64,000 bases of DNA from Thalassotalea_F euphylliae (lineage in GTDB: Bacteria; Pseudomonadota; Gammaproteobacteria; Enterobacterales; Alteromonadaceae). The notes beneath the pieces were generated by a model, which had not been told where the DNA came from, made no database searches, and saw nothing but the letters and a program-made list of their open reading frames with translations. A program made the position numbers and the translations under genes. Location of the stretch: positions 62,001 through 126,000 of the forward strand of contig NZ_JBHUIB010000003.1 in assembly GCF_042682785.1 (NCBI RefSeq), written 5' to 3'. Of the stretch, positions 33,746 to 42,458 are shown in pieces. How positions within the stretch are numbered: the stretch's first letter is position 1; the number at the start of each line of letters is the position of its first letter.

Positions 33746-35425
33746 ATGAAAAGTAAAACGATAAAAAAACTCTACACATTGCACAGTTGGGTAGGGGTTA
33801 TCACGGGTATTCTCCTGTTTGTTATTGCCTTTACTGGCGCAGTTTCAGTATTTGGGCGACCTGAAATAAAAGTATGGGCGACGCCAGAAGTGCGTGATCT
33901 ACCCAAAGTCGATGTCGCAAAAGTACAAAGCTTAGTCGAAAAATATGTGGTGACGGTGCCTGAACACTACAAAGAAGAGGTGCTTATATTTTTGCCAGGT
34001 ACTCGCAGCTATAAAAATTTAGCGATTATATTTGAATCCCACTCTGGCCAACCTGAAAAAGCGGAAAAGCCAGTACCTGAAGGTGAGGCTGAACCAGAGC
34101 ACCACAGCCCGCCTGTAGGCAAGCTTTATGAATTTGATCCCTACACCTATGAGTTGGTGAAAGAGCAAGAGGGGTTAATGGAAGAAATATTCGAAAGCCG
34201 ATATTGGGATATGTCTGACTTTATTGTCGGATTCCATGCTGACTTGCACATGGGGCGTCCTATTGGTTTGCTTACCACGGGGGTACTTGGCTTGACAATG
34301 ATGTTGTCGATTGTGACGGGGATCTTTATCCATCGGAAAATATTGGGGCAGCTTTTCACCTTCAGGCCGCGCAAGAATCTGTCCTTAATGTTAAATGATG
34401 GACACAAAGTAATTGGTGTTTGGGGACTGCTATTTAATTCGGTCATCGCCTTTACTGGGGCTTTTTTAGGACTAGCGCTTGTTGTGTTAGTACCTGCCGC
34501 CGCCTTTGTTAGTTTTGGCGGAGACCAAGAAAAACTGATAGAAACCTTCACTGCAATGCCTGACCCTGTTATCCAGCATGTCGAGCAGTCAACGCAAGTT
34601 GCCAAAATCATTGAAGGTGCGTATGAGATTCACGCAGATACTGTTGTTAACTCTGTTGTGATTAAAGGCATTGGCGATGCTAGTGCTATGGCGTATGCCA
34701 GCATTAGCGGTGGTGATTCAGTTGCTGGGCAAACTGCAGTGTTTAATGGCGCAACTGGCGAGTTTGAGGAGCGTTACAGTAACTTTGAGCGCATTGGTGG
34801 TTTTACCGGTGTGATTCTAGATGTCATGTTCCCGCTCCATTTTGGTAATTTTGGTGGTGTGCTTGTGAAAGCCATATGGGCGGTACTTGGCTTGGGTACA
34901 GCGCTATTGCCGTTAACCGGTTTAATGCTTTGGATGGAGCGGGGTGTTAATGCTGCGAATCCGAAATATTCAATGAAAACCTATCAACGATTTAATCGCC
35001 TAATCGTCGGCGGCTGTGGCGGTATTGTTGTGGCGACCTTGTTCTTATTTCCCACTCAAATGTACCTGAAGTTTTTCACTGATTTTGCCAATGTCGGCCC
35101 GAAACTTTGGTGGCCATTTTTTGGGAGTTGGATAGCAGTAGTGCTTTGGGCAATGTTCTCTCCGTGTGAAAAGAAAACCGCTAAACACATTACTTATTTG
35201 TGTGCGATTTTGTTGATGTCTATTATGCCAATGGACGCTATCTTAACGGGAAGCCATGTATTCAACGTGTTGTCTACAGGACACTATATCAATGTCGGTA
35301 TTGATGTAGTGACGTTTATTATGGGTGTATACATGTGGCTGGCTGTCAATAAATTTACGCAACTTAAAGCGCAGTCTGCAACCGCAAACGAACCAGTTTC
35401 AGCGCCGTTGGAGGAAGCTTTATGA
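33746..35425 (+). CDS. PepSY-associated TM protein (PiuB-like, iron-reduction related)
   Basis: A 559-residue membrane protein with the PepSY_TM order: first helix with the His motif LHSWVGVITGILLFVIAF, a long periplasmic loop including a Pro/Glu-rich stretch, GFHADLHMG, four or five further helices with HKVIGVWGLLFN and MLWMERG. Homologues (FoxB/PiuB type) are thought to reduce ferric siderophores in the periplasm and are Fur regulated. The conserved histidines fit haem binding. Overlaps the next gene by four bases (ATGA). Confidence 0.9.
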   Translation: MKSKTIKKLYTLHSWVGVITGILLFVIAFTGAVSVFGRPEIKVWATPEVRDLPKVDVAKVQSLVEKYVVTVPEHYKEEVLIFLPGTRSYKNLAIIFESHSGQPEKAEKPVPEGEAEPEHHSPPVGKLYEFDPYTYELVKEQEGLMEEIFESRYWDMSDFIVGFHADLHMGRPIGLLTTGVLGLTMMLSIVTGIFIHRKILGQLFTFRPRKNLSLMLNDGHKVIGVWGLLFNSVIAFTGAFLGLALVVLVPAAAFVSFGGDQEKLIETFTAMPDPVIQHVEQSTQVAKIIEGAYEIHADTVVNSVVIKGIGDASAMAYASISGGDSVAGQTAVFNGATGEFEERYSNFERIGGFTGVILDVMFPLHFGNFGGVLVKAIWAVLGLGTALLPLTGLMLWMERGVNAANPKYSMKTYQRFNRLIVGGCGGIVVATLFLFPTQMYLKFFTDFANVGPKLWWPFFGSWIAVVLWAMFSPCEKKTAKHITYLCAILLMSIMPMDAILTGSHVFNVLSTGHYINVGIDVVTFIMGVYMWLAVNKFTQLKAQSATANEPVSAPLEEAL

Positions 35426-35661
35426 TCACGTTAATAGCCACTGTCGTTATTATCTTCGGTATTTTGTTACTGGACGAAAACGGACATTATTCATCAAATA
35501 CGACCTACAAACTAATTGGCTTTGGGCTTATGATAGCGAGTACCGTCGCGCTATGTGTCGAATGGGGGACGATGCGCGGTATTTTCGTGTCACTTGGCCT
35601 CATTAGTGTAATGGGTACTTTCATTCCATTGTTGGACATTCGGCTGAAAAAGCAATCGTAA
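35422..35661 (+). CDS. Small membrane protein, third gene of the PepSY operon
   Basis: A 79-residue protein of three helices (LIATVVIIFGILLL; YKLIGFGLMIASTVALCV; IFVSLGLISVMGTFIPLL). It overlaps the PepSY_TM stop by four bases, so its translation is coupled. Small membrane proteins at this place in iron-linked operons are often annotated as DUF3325-type; I cannot confirm that family. The operon ends at a strong terminator just after it. Confidence 0.72.
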   Translation: MITLIATVVIIFGILLLDENGHYSSNTTYKLIGFGLMIASTVALCVEWGTMRGIFVSLGLISVMGTFIPLLDIRLKKQS

Positions 35662-35666
35662 ATGCG

Positions 35667-35694
35667 AAAAAGCGAACCTAGCGTTCGCTTTTTT
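35667..35694 (+). terminator. Rho-independent terminator of the PepSY operon
   Basis: AAAAAGCGAAC, loop CTAGC, GTTCGCTTTTTT, starting six bases after the last stop codon: strong stem and T-run. Confidence 0.93.
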
Positions 35695-35880
35695 AATGCC
35701 TTGTTTGCAAGCGTTTCAACGAATCGTTGTTAAATGGAAAGCTCAATATACAAACAGGTTGTGTTAATTAGTCGTAATTTACCTGTTAATTAACGTAAAC
35801 GTCTTGAATATTTTTCCTTAATGTTAGAGGGTAACACTTCTCGTATTTCTTACCGTGATTTGTCTTTAGAGGAGAAACAA

Positions 35881-38073
35881 ATGTCAAACGGTCGATTTAA
35901 ACTGCTCGCCTCAGCAGCTGCGGTTTCAGCTGCATTACTAATGAGCGGCTGTTCCAAAGAACCAGAACAAGCAAAAGCGGAACAAGGCCAAGCAGTTGAA
36001 CAAACGCAAGCAACTGAACAGGTTAACACTGAGGCTGCAAAATCGCAGAACCCTTTCTTTACTGAGTGGAACACACCATTTGGTGCGCCTCCATTTGGTG
36101 AAATCAAAATTGAACACTTCAAGCCTGCTTTTGAAAAAGGTATGGAAGAGCACAAGTTAGAAATCAACGCTATTATTAGCGATGAGCGTGACCCTGACTT
36201 TGAAAACACTATTGCTGCGATGGAGCTAGCAGGTAGCACGTTGTCACGTGTTGCTCGTGTTTTCTTTAACTTAACAGGCACTGAGTCAAACGAAGAAATG
36301 CAAGCGCTTCAGCGCGAATTCTCGCCAGCGCTTACGCGTCACAGCAATGAAATTAACATGAATATGGACTTGTTCAAGCGTGTTAAAACTGTGTACGACA
36401 ATCGTGAATCTGCAAACTTGAATAAAGAGCAGCTGCGTTTACTAGACGTGATTTATGAAGGCTTTGTGCGCACTGGTGCAAACCTTAATGATGAGCAGCG
36501 TGCTGAACTTGCAAAAATCAATGAACGTATTTCGGCGTTGACAACCGAGTTTGGCCAAAACGCTTACAAAGATTCAATTGCTTTCACTCTTGTGTTGGAA
36601 GAAGGTGACTTAGACGGTTTATCTCAATCACAAATTGACGCAGCTGCAGCAGCGGCTAAATCACGTGATATGGAAGGTAAATATGTTATTACCTTAAACC
36701 GAGCCAGCGTTGAGCCATTCTTACAGTTCTCAAATCGTCGCGACTTACGTGAAAAAGCGTTTAACGGTTGGGCACTTCGTGGTGACAACGACAATGAGTT
36801 TGATAACAAAGCAAACATTGCCGAAATCGTAGAACTACGTGCAAAACGAGCGCAGTTGTTGGGTTACAAGCATCACTCTGAGTATGTGTTAACTGAAGCA
36901 ATGGCAAGCTCGCCTGAAAAAGCGATGGACTTGCTAATGAAAGTTTGGACGCCAGCAGTTGCTAAAGCTGAGCAAGAGCGCGATTGGTTAAAAGAGCAAA
37001 TGGCACTTGAAGGTTTTGATCACGAGTTAAAGCCATGGGATTGGCGCTACTTTGCTGAAAAAGTACGTAAAGCTAAGTTCGACCTAGATCAGGGTGAAAT
37101 TGCGGAGTACTTCGAATTAAACAACATGATTGAAGCGAAGTTTTACGTAGCTGAGCAATTATTCGGTCTTAAGTTTGTTGAGCGTGACGATGTACCTGTG
37201 TACAACGACGTTGTTCGTGTATGGGAAGTGCAAGACGCGCAAGGCAATGCAATCGGTTTATTCTATGGTGACTACTACGCTCGTTCGACTAAGCGCTCTG
37301 GTGCTTGGATGAGTTCATTCCGTACTCAGCAAAAACTTGCGGGCAACGTGAAGCCATTAATCATCAACAACATGAACTTAAACCAGCCTGCTGAAGGTGA
37401 GCCAACATTAATGAGCTTCTCTGATGCGGTAACTTTATTCCATGAATTTGGTCACGGTCTACACGGTTTACTGTCTAACGTAACGTACCCAACACTTGCT
37501 GGTACGAACACGCCTCGCGATTGGGTTGAGTTCCCAGCGCAATTATACGAACACTTCATTGAACAGCCTGAAATGCTGAAAAAGTTTGCTCGTCACTACA
37601 AAACAAACGAGCCAATGCCTGCTGACTTACTTAAGCGTATTAAAGATGCAGGTAACTTCAACCAAGGTTTCGCGACGGTTGAGTACACAGCATCAGCATT
37701 AGTTGATATGGCATACCACAGCAGAACAGATTTCACTGATTTAGATGTGCGTGCGTTTGAAGACAAAATCTTAACAGATTACGGCAAGCCAGAAGAGATC
37801 ATCATGCGTCACCGCAGTACGCATTTCGGTCACATCTTCGCTGGTGGCTACTCTTCAGCGTACTACGCGTACATGTGGTCTGAAATTTTAGATGCTGACG
37901 GCTTTGATGCGTTCTTAGAAGCGGGTAACATCTTCGACAAAGAAACGTCTAAACGTTTATACGACTTCATCTACAGTCGTGGTAACACTTTAGATTACTT
38001 CGAAGCTTATGAAGGCTTCCGTGGTCGTAAACCTACGACAGACGCGTTACTTCGTAACCGTGGTTTAAACTAG
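35881..38073 (+). CDS. M3-family metallopeptidase lipoprotein (Dcp-like peptidyl-dipeptidase)
   Basis: A 730-residue protein. The start at 35881 follows GAGGAG and gives a lipoprotein signal (AAAVSAALLMSGC). The linker is rich in Glu, Gln and Ala. The M3 zinc motif HEFGH is at residues 521-525, followed by the third ligand region (TPRDWVEFPAQLYEHF). The N-terminal domain (NPFFTEWNTPFGAPPFGEI, then FENTIAAMELAGS) is typical of Dcp/OpdA. Dcp removes C-terminal dipeptides from peptides; anchoring in the envelope suggests uptake-linked peptide digestion. Base use is even more codon-optimised than in neighbours, a sign of high expression. Ended by a strong terminator. Confidence 0.95.
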   Translation: MSNGRFKLLASAAAVSAALLMSGCSKEPEQAKAEQGQAVEQTQATEQVNTEAAKSQNPFFTEWNTPFGAPPFGEIKIEHFKPAFEKGMEEHKLEINAIISDERDPDFENTIAAMELAGSTLSRVARVFFNLTGTESNEEMQALQREFSPALTRHSNEINMNMDLFKRVKTVYDNRESANLNKEQLRLLDVIYEGFVRTGANLNDEQRAELAKINERISALTTEFGQNAYKDSIAFTLVLEEGDLDGLSQSQIDAAAAAAKSRDMEGKYVITLNRASVEPFLQFSNRRDLREKAFNGWALRGDNDNEFDNKANIAEIVELRAKRAQLLGYKHHSEYVLTEAMASSPEKAMDLLMKVWTPAVAKAEQERDWLKEQMALEGFDHELKPWDWRYFAEKVRKAKFDLDQGEIAEYFELNNMIEAKFYVAEQLFGLKFVERDDVPVYNDVVRVWEVQDAQGNAIGLFYGDYYARSTKRSGAWMSSFRTQQKLAGNVKPLIINNMNLNQPAEGEPTLMSFSDAVTLFHEFGHGLHGLLSNVTYPTLAGTNTPRDWVEFPAQLYEHFIEQPEMLKKFARHYKTNEPMPADLLKRIKDAGNFNQGFATVEYTASALVDMAYHSRTDFTDLDVRAFEDKILTDYGKPEEIIMRHRSTHFGHIFAGGYSSAYYAYMWSEILDADGFDAFLEAGNIFDKETSKRLYDFIYSRGNTLDYFEAYEGFRGRKPTTDALLRNRGLN

Positions 38074-38107
38074 TTTTAGACTTACACAGGTAAACACTAC
38101 CTAAAGC

Positions 38108-38140
38108 AAAAAACGGCTTGATTATTCAAGCCGTTTTTTT
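38108..38140. terminator. Bidirectional Rho-independent terminator
   Basis: AAAAAACGGCTTGA, loop TTAT, TCAAGCCGTTTTTTT lies between the convergent peptidase and binding-protein genes. The stem with flanking A and T runs works on both strands. Confidence 0.92.
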
Positions 38141-38873
38141 ATTTTCTAGTTTGAAATACTTGAACCCAAGCCTCTGTTTTACTCATAGAATCTATGTTTG
38201 TTTCTATCGTGCCTTTCAAATGAATATAGCTCTCATCCATCAATAGATACAAAGGAATTGTTGCCAGTGTCGTACACTGCAAATTTTTATCATTCTTCCG
38301 AGTAAATCCGGGTGAATTCTCAACCTCAGGAAAGATGAAATAGTCTATGCGTTTCCTTTCCAACATTTCGAAGCCTTGATCAACATTGGTAAGTTCTTGA
38401 AGGCTAGCTCGACGTATAGTCTGCTCCATAAAAGACTTTAATTGTAAAGAGGTAAAGTATCCTATTCTAATATCTCTTTTATCGATGCTTTCTAGTGATT
38501 TAGTAATGGAGTTGTTAGCTTTGTATGAGTAAAGGTTTAAATGAACGATGAGCAGGTGCGGGCGAATGAGAAAAAAATTTTGCCCTGAAACTTGTTTTAT
38601 TAGTAACTCTGGCCCAGCGAAATATGCATCACACAGGCCTGAAAACAGTTCGAGTTCTGCCCTCTTAGGTGGAGAGAAATTAAAGTCTACATCGACTTTA
38701 ATGCCGGCGAACAGCCGTCTTAATTGTTGATTTACTTTTTCGTCCCAGCTCGACGATCCGTATGTACCGATGCATAGATCGATTTTTTTCGGTCCATGTT
38801 TTTGTTCGAAAGCCATTGTTGAAACGATACAGACCATACTCAGTATGCAATAAAGAATCAGTCGATATACCAC
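38139..38873 (-). CDS. Orphan periplasmic binding protein (SBP_bac_3-like)
   Basis: A 244-residue exported protein with signal peptide (MVYRLILYCILSMVCIVST). The rest shows a bilobed amino-acid-binding-like pattern: KIDLCIGTYGSSSWDEKVN, LFSGLCDAYFAGPELL and IRIGYFTSLQLKSFM, then RIDYFIFPEVENSPGF. No transport genes are adjacent. It is divergent from the GGDEF gene at 39066, so it may deliver a ligand signal to the membrane cyclase or to some other sensor. The similarity is weak and judged by pattern. Confidence 0.7.
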   Translation of the reverse strand: MVYRLILYCILSMVCIVSTMAFEQKHGPKKIDLCIGTYGSSSWDEKVNQQLRRLFAGIKVDVDFNFSPPKRAELELFSGLCDAYFAGPELLIKQVSGQNFFLIRPHLLIVHLNLYSYKANNSITKSLESIDKRDIRIGYFTSLQLKSFMEQTIRRASLQELTNVDQGFEMLERKRIDYFIFPEVENSPGFTRKNDKNLQCTTLATIPLYLLMDESYIHLKGTIETNIDSMSKTEAWVQVFQTRK

Positions 38874-39065
38874 TACTCCTCCCTAACATGTTGCCATATC
38901 TAGTTGTTTCTAATTAGCTTAATGTCGAACTATAGAACACTAGTGCAATTTTAAGCGTAACCAATAGCAATGGTTTGAGCAAAAAATAAAACCAAAATGT
39001 TAATTAATAAGCGTGTTTCAAACTGATTGTCTATACTTTTCAGAAAATTCAAATAAGGAACTCAG

Positions 39066-40178
39066 TTGCTTGCACAAGACGCGACTGCACTAGCCACCGC
39101 CATACTTGTTCTTGTCTGTCTGCTTGCTTCAGCATTAGTGCGAGGAGAGTTACGTGGAGAGCCCGAACGCCCGTACTTAATGGCCTTTTTCTTGTTTGCT
39201 CTTACTTTTTTTCTTGCTCATTACAACCCAAGTAAATTCGATGGATATTACTTTCAGCTATTTAGAAATGTTGTGGGCGCGTCATTCGCTTTTACGCTAC
39301 CCGCAGCATTGTGCAAGAGAGAGCGAGCTGTAATTCATTTCCGGCTGTTAGTCATTCTGTTTGTTATTGACTTATCTCTTATTTTGTTTGGTAGTAATCC
39401 AACGTATTCGAACTATGTATTTGCGGGCTTGGCAATAGGTGTTGGCTTATTGGTAATGATAAGAAAGCAGAATTTAAACATCGCTGAAACTGGTCTAATA
39501 ATAGTTCTAACTGCGATGTTTTTATTGCTTGTCGTTGAATTGTTTGTGCTGCCAATAGATATAGATAAAGACAAGCACTACAGATTTGGTTTTATCTGGG
39601 TGTTAATTTCTTTACCCGCCTACATTTGTGCTGTCACTGTATGTTTGTTGTTAAGCTATAAAATAGAAGTAAACGATAAGTTAAAAGAGCTTGCCAGCCT
39701 TGATGCGTTAACCGGCATTGCTAATCGTCGCTCTGGATTTAGCCAAATCGAAAAACATGTCAGCATGTTACGTCGAAATCACAACAGCGCTGCCGTTATC
39801 ATGGCAGATATTGACCATTTCAAGCAGGTTAATGATACGTATGGCCATTTGTTTGGTGACAAAGTGATAGCAACCTTTGCTGACATCATTAAACAAGAGC
39901 TGCGTGATTATGATGTGTGTTGCCGATACGGTGGAGAAGAGTTTCTTCTATTTTTGCCGAACGTACAAATTGATACGGCAATGGGAGTAGCTGAGCGAAT
40001 TCGTAGTAAATTGATGGTTACGGCAATCAAGTTTGGCGACAAAGAAACCAGCGTCACTGCCAGCTTTGGTGTTGCATTGTGGCAACTACAACAAGTCATG
40101 GAAATTAACATTGAACGTGCCGATAAAGCGCTCTACCAAGCGAAAGAGGGCGGACGCAATTGCGTCCGCGTCGACTAA
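39066..40178 (+). CDS. Membrane diguanylate cyclase (GGDEF)
   Basis: A 370-residue protein: five to seven hydrophobic helices in residues 1-205, then a GGDEF domain (LASLDALTGIANRRS, then IMADIDHFKQVNDTYGHLFGD). The active-site loop is RYGGEEF at about 288-294, intact, so it should make cyclic di-GMP from two GTP. KALYQAKEGGRN closes the domain. No inhibitory RxxD is obvious before the loop (LRDYDVCCRYGGEE has RDYD at about the I-site spacing, so it may exist). The start is TTG, preceded by AAGGAA. The 3' end contains a 20-base perfect palindrome. Confidence 0.93.
   Translation: MLAQDATALATAILVLVCLLASALVRGELRGEPERPYLMAFFLFALTFFLAHYNPSKFDGYYFQLFRNVVGASFAFTLPAALCKRERAVIHFRLLVILFVIDLSLILFGSNPTYSNYVFAGLAIGVGLLVMIRKQNLNIAETGLIIVLTAMFLLLVVELFVLPIDIDKDKHYRFGFIWVLISLPAYICAVTVCLLLSYKIEVNDKLKELASLDALTGIANRRSGFSQIEKHVSMLRRNHNSAAVIMADIDHFKQVNDTYGHLFGDKVIATFADIIKQELRDYDVCCRYGGEEFLLFLPNVQIDTAMGVAERIRSKLMVTAIKFGDKETSVTASFGVALWQLQQVMEINIERADKALYQAKEGGRNCVRVD
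40150..40169. repeat. 20-bp perfect palindrome inside the GGDEF gene end
   Basis: GCGGACGCAA and TTGCGTCCGC form a perfect palindrome nine bases before the stop codon, within codons for GGRNCVRVD. It may form a hairpin in the mRNA; function uncertain. Confidence 0.5.
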
Positions 40179-40238
40179 ATGAGGGTATACAGGTTCTTAA
40201 CGCTTATAAAACCAGTAAATTTAACGTCTCTGTATACG

Positions 40239-41426
40239 CTAATTGGCAGTGCAAAGTGTTGATTTTGATTGACGCTTGTCTAAACTGCCGGATAGTCGAG
40301 TAAGGGCAAGCGCAAATAGAACCACTATGGCACCAATCCAGGCAGTATCAGTTAGTTGCATGGAATCGACAACCTTACCACCGACTATTGAACCTAAGGC
40401 GATACCGATATTGAATGCGGCAATGTTAAAGCCTGACGCAACATCAACGGCCTTTGGTGTATATTTTTCAGCTAGTTGAACCACGTAAACTTGTAGCCCA
40501 GGTACATTGCCGAAAGCAAAAGCGCCCCAAATTAGTACGGTAATCACAGCCGCTATTGGGTGGGTTGCCGTGAATGAGAATACCGCTAGGATTACTGCAA
40601 GAAGCGCGAATATCGTGGTTAGCGCAGACACAGGGCCTTTTTTGTCCGCCAATTTACCGCCCCAAATATTACCAATGGCAACGGATACTCCATACACCAG
40701 AAGTACTAGGCCAATAGCGCCTGATGAAAAACCTGATACTTGCTCCAAAATAGGCGCCAAATAAGTAAAGGCGACAAATGAACCTGCATACCCAAGCGCT
40801 GTCATCGCGAATACCAATAAAAGTCTCGGATGTGTCAGTACTTGCAGTTGTTCTTTAAAGGTTGCGCTCTTTCCTTGTTTTAAATTGCTCGGTATGAGGA
40901 ATGCGCTGCCAATAAGAGCGATAAAGCCTAATATAGATACCACTAAGAAGGTTGCCCGCCAACCAAATTCTTGGCCAATCCATGTTCCTAATGGAACGCC
41001 TGTCACCAAAGCAACGGTTAACCCCGTGAACATAATAGCAATGGCACTTGCTTCCTTATCTTTAGTCACCAAGCTCGTTGCAATTGTACTTCCGATTGAG
41101 AAGAAAACACCGTGGGCGAGACCTGTCAATATTCTAGCCAATACTAGGCTTTCATAGCTGGGGGATTGCCAGGCTAATAAATTACCTGCGATGAACAACG
41201 CCATGAGCGACAACAATACAGCTTTTCGTGGCCACCTGGCTGTTAAAGCGGTTAGCAGTGGCGCACCGATAGCAACTCCCAATGCATACAAGCTAACTAG
41301 CAAACCAGCAGAGGGAAGCGACACACCTAAATTAGCCGCAATAGTGGGCACTAAACCAACAATAACAAACTCAGTGGTTCCTATAGCAAATGCACTTAGG
41401 GTTAACGCAAAAAGTGCTAAAGGCAT
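40239..41426 (-). CDS. MFS transporter (DHA1 family, AraJ/YdhP-like)
   Basis: A 395-residue protein with twelve predicted helices. It opens ALTLSAFAIGTTEFVIVGLVP, the typical start of AraJ/YdhP/PucB-type exporters, and has motif A (GAPLLTALTARWPRKAVLL), motif C (TVALVTGVPLGTWIGQEFGW) and a second-half GGKLADKKGP loop. These transporters export sugars, nucleosides or drugs by proton antiport. It is divergent from the LysR gene at 41538, its likely regulator. Confidence 0.93.
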   Translation of the reverse strand: MPLALFALTLSAFAIGTTEFVIVGLVPTIAANLGVSLPSAGLLVSLYALGVAIGAPLLTALTARWPRKAVLLSLMALFIAGNLLAWQSPSYESLVLARILTGLAHGVFFSIGSTIATSLVTKDKEASAIAIMFTGLTVALVTGVPLGTWIGQEFGWRATFLVVSILGFIALIGSAFLIPSNLKQGKSATFKEQLQVLTHPRLLLVFAMTALGYAGSFVAFTYLAPILEQVSGFSSGAIGLVLLVYGVSVAIGNIWGGKLADKKGPVSALTTIFALLAVILAVFSFTATHPIAAVITVLIWGAFAFGNVPGLQVYVVQLAEKYTPKAVDVASGFNIAAFNIGIALGSIVGGKVVDSMQLTDTAWIGAIVVLFALALTRLSGSLDKRQSKSTLCTAN

Positions 41427-41537
41427 AATTTTTTCCTCGTTATTTATTTAAGAAGGGTATTGTCGAAAATCTATTTATTTACATAAACTACAAATAATGA
41501 GAAAAATATTTGTTAAATGTGCAAAAGTGAGTCCGCT

Positions 41538-42422
41538 ATGAATGGCACAAACATTGTTGATTTAGAGATATTTATCGCGGTATCTGAAACGGGTGGTTTT
41601 TCTAATGCGGCAAATGCCCTCGACATTCAAATTGCTAAAGTGTCTCGATCTGTTCACCGTCTAGAGCAGCACTTACAGGTGACTTTGTTTAATAGAACAA
41701 CTAGGCGTGTGGAGTTAACCCACGAAGGTAAGCTATTTCTTGGCTATGCTAAGCAAACATTGGCAACGTTAAATCAAGGTCAGGAAGAGATTAAGGCATT
41801 AAGGCAAAAACCTTCAGGCAAGTTACGTGTTGATGCAGTAAGCCCATTTCTGATCCATCAAGTCATTCCGTTGATCGGCGCTTTCTCTGCAGAATTTCCA
41901 GACATTCAACTAGAGCTAATTTCTAACGAAAGCATCATTGACCTATTAGAGCAGAGAACTGATGTGGCAATTCGTATTGGCCAGTTAACTGACTCAAACC
42001 TACACGCAACCATGCTAGGTAGAAGTCCTTTGCGTATGGTTGCTACGCCAAAGTACCTTGAAGAGAACGGCATGCCTCAATCGATAGCGGAACTTGCTAC
42101 ACACAAAATTATTGGCTTTGCAGGTACGCCTTCCTTGAATAAGTGGCCACTGTGCCAATCGGTTACCTTGCGGCCCAGCATTTACGCAAGTAGCGGAGAG
42201 TCGGTAAGGCAATTGGTGTTGAACCACCAGGGAATTGCATTGTTGTCTAACTTTATGAGTTATCAAGATCTGGAAAACAACAGATTGATAGAAGTGTTAC
42301 CCGGTGAAGTTGCAAGTCCTAACCCGCGCGAGCTTGTGCAGGCGGTTTACTATAAACAAACCACGTTATCGCCAAGAATTCGGGCCTTTATCGACTTCTT
42401 AAAGGCCCATCTTTCGTTGTAG
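41538..42422 (+). CDS. LysR-family transcriptional regulator
   Basis: A 294-residue LysR protein: VDLEIFIAVSETGGFSNAANAL, then VSRSVHRLEQHLQVTLFNRTT in the wHTH and LRVDAVSPFLIHQVIPLIGAF in the effector domain. It resembles the same CrgA-like subgroup as the regulators at 4808 and 49616. An upstream ATG at 41517 is possible; 41538 fits family length better. It probably regulates the divergent MFS exporter. Confidence 0.92.
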   Translation: MNGTNIVDLEIFIAVSETGGFSNAANALDIQIAKVSRSVHRLEQHLQVTLFNRTTRRVELTHEGKLFLGYAKQTLATLNQGQEEIKALRQKPSGKLRVDAVSPFLIHQVIPLIGAFSAEFPDIQLELISNESIIDLLEQRTDVAIRIGQLTDSNLHATMLGRSPLRMVATPKYLEENGMPQSIAELATHKIIGFAGTPSLNKWPLCQSVTLRPSIYASSGESVRQLVLNHQGIALLSNFMSYQDLENNRLIEVLPGEVASPNPRELVQAVYYKQTTLSPRIRAFIDFLKAHLSL

Positions 42423-42458
42423 TATCGGCTGTTTGTAAATGTTGGCTGTTTATAGCAA

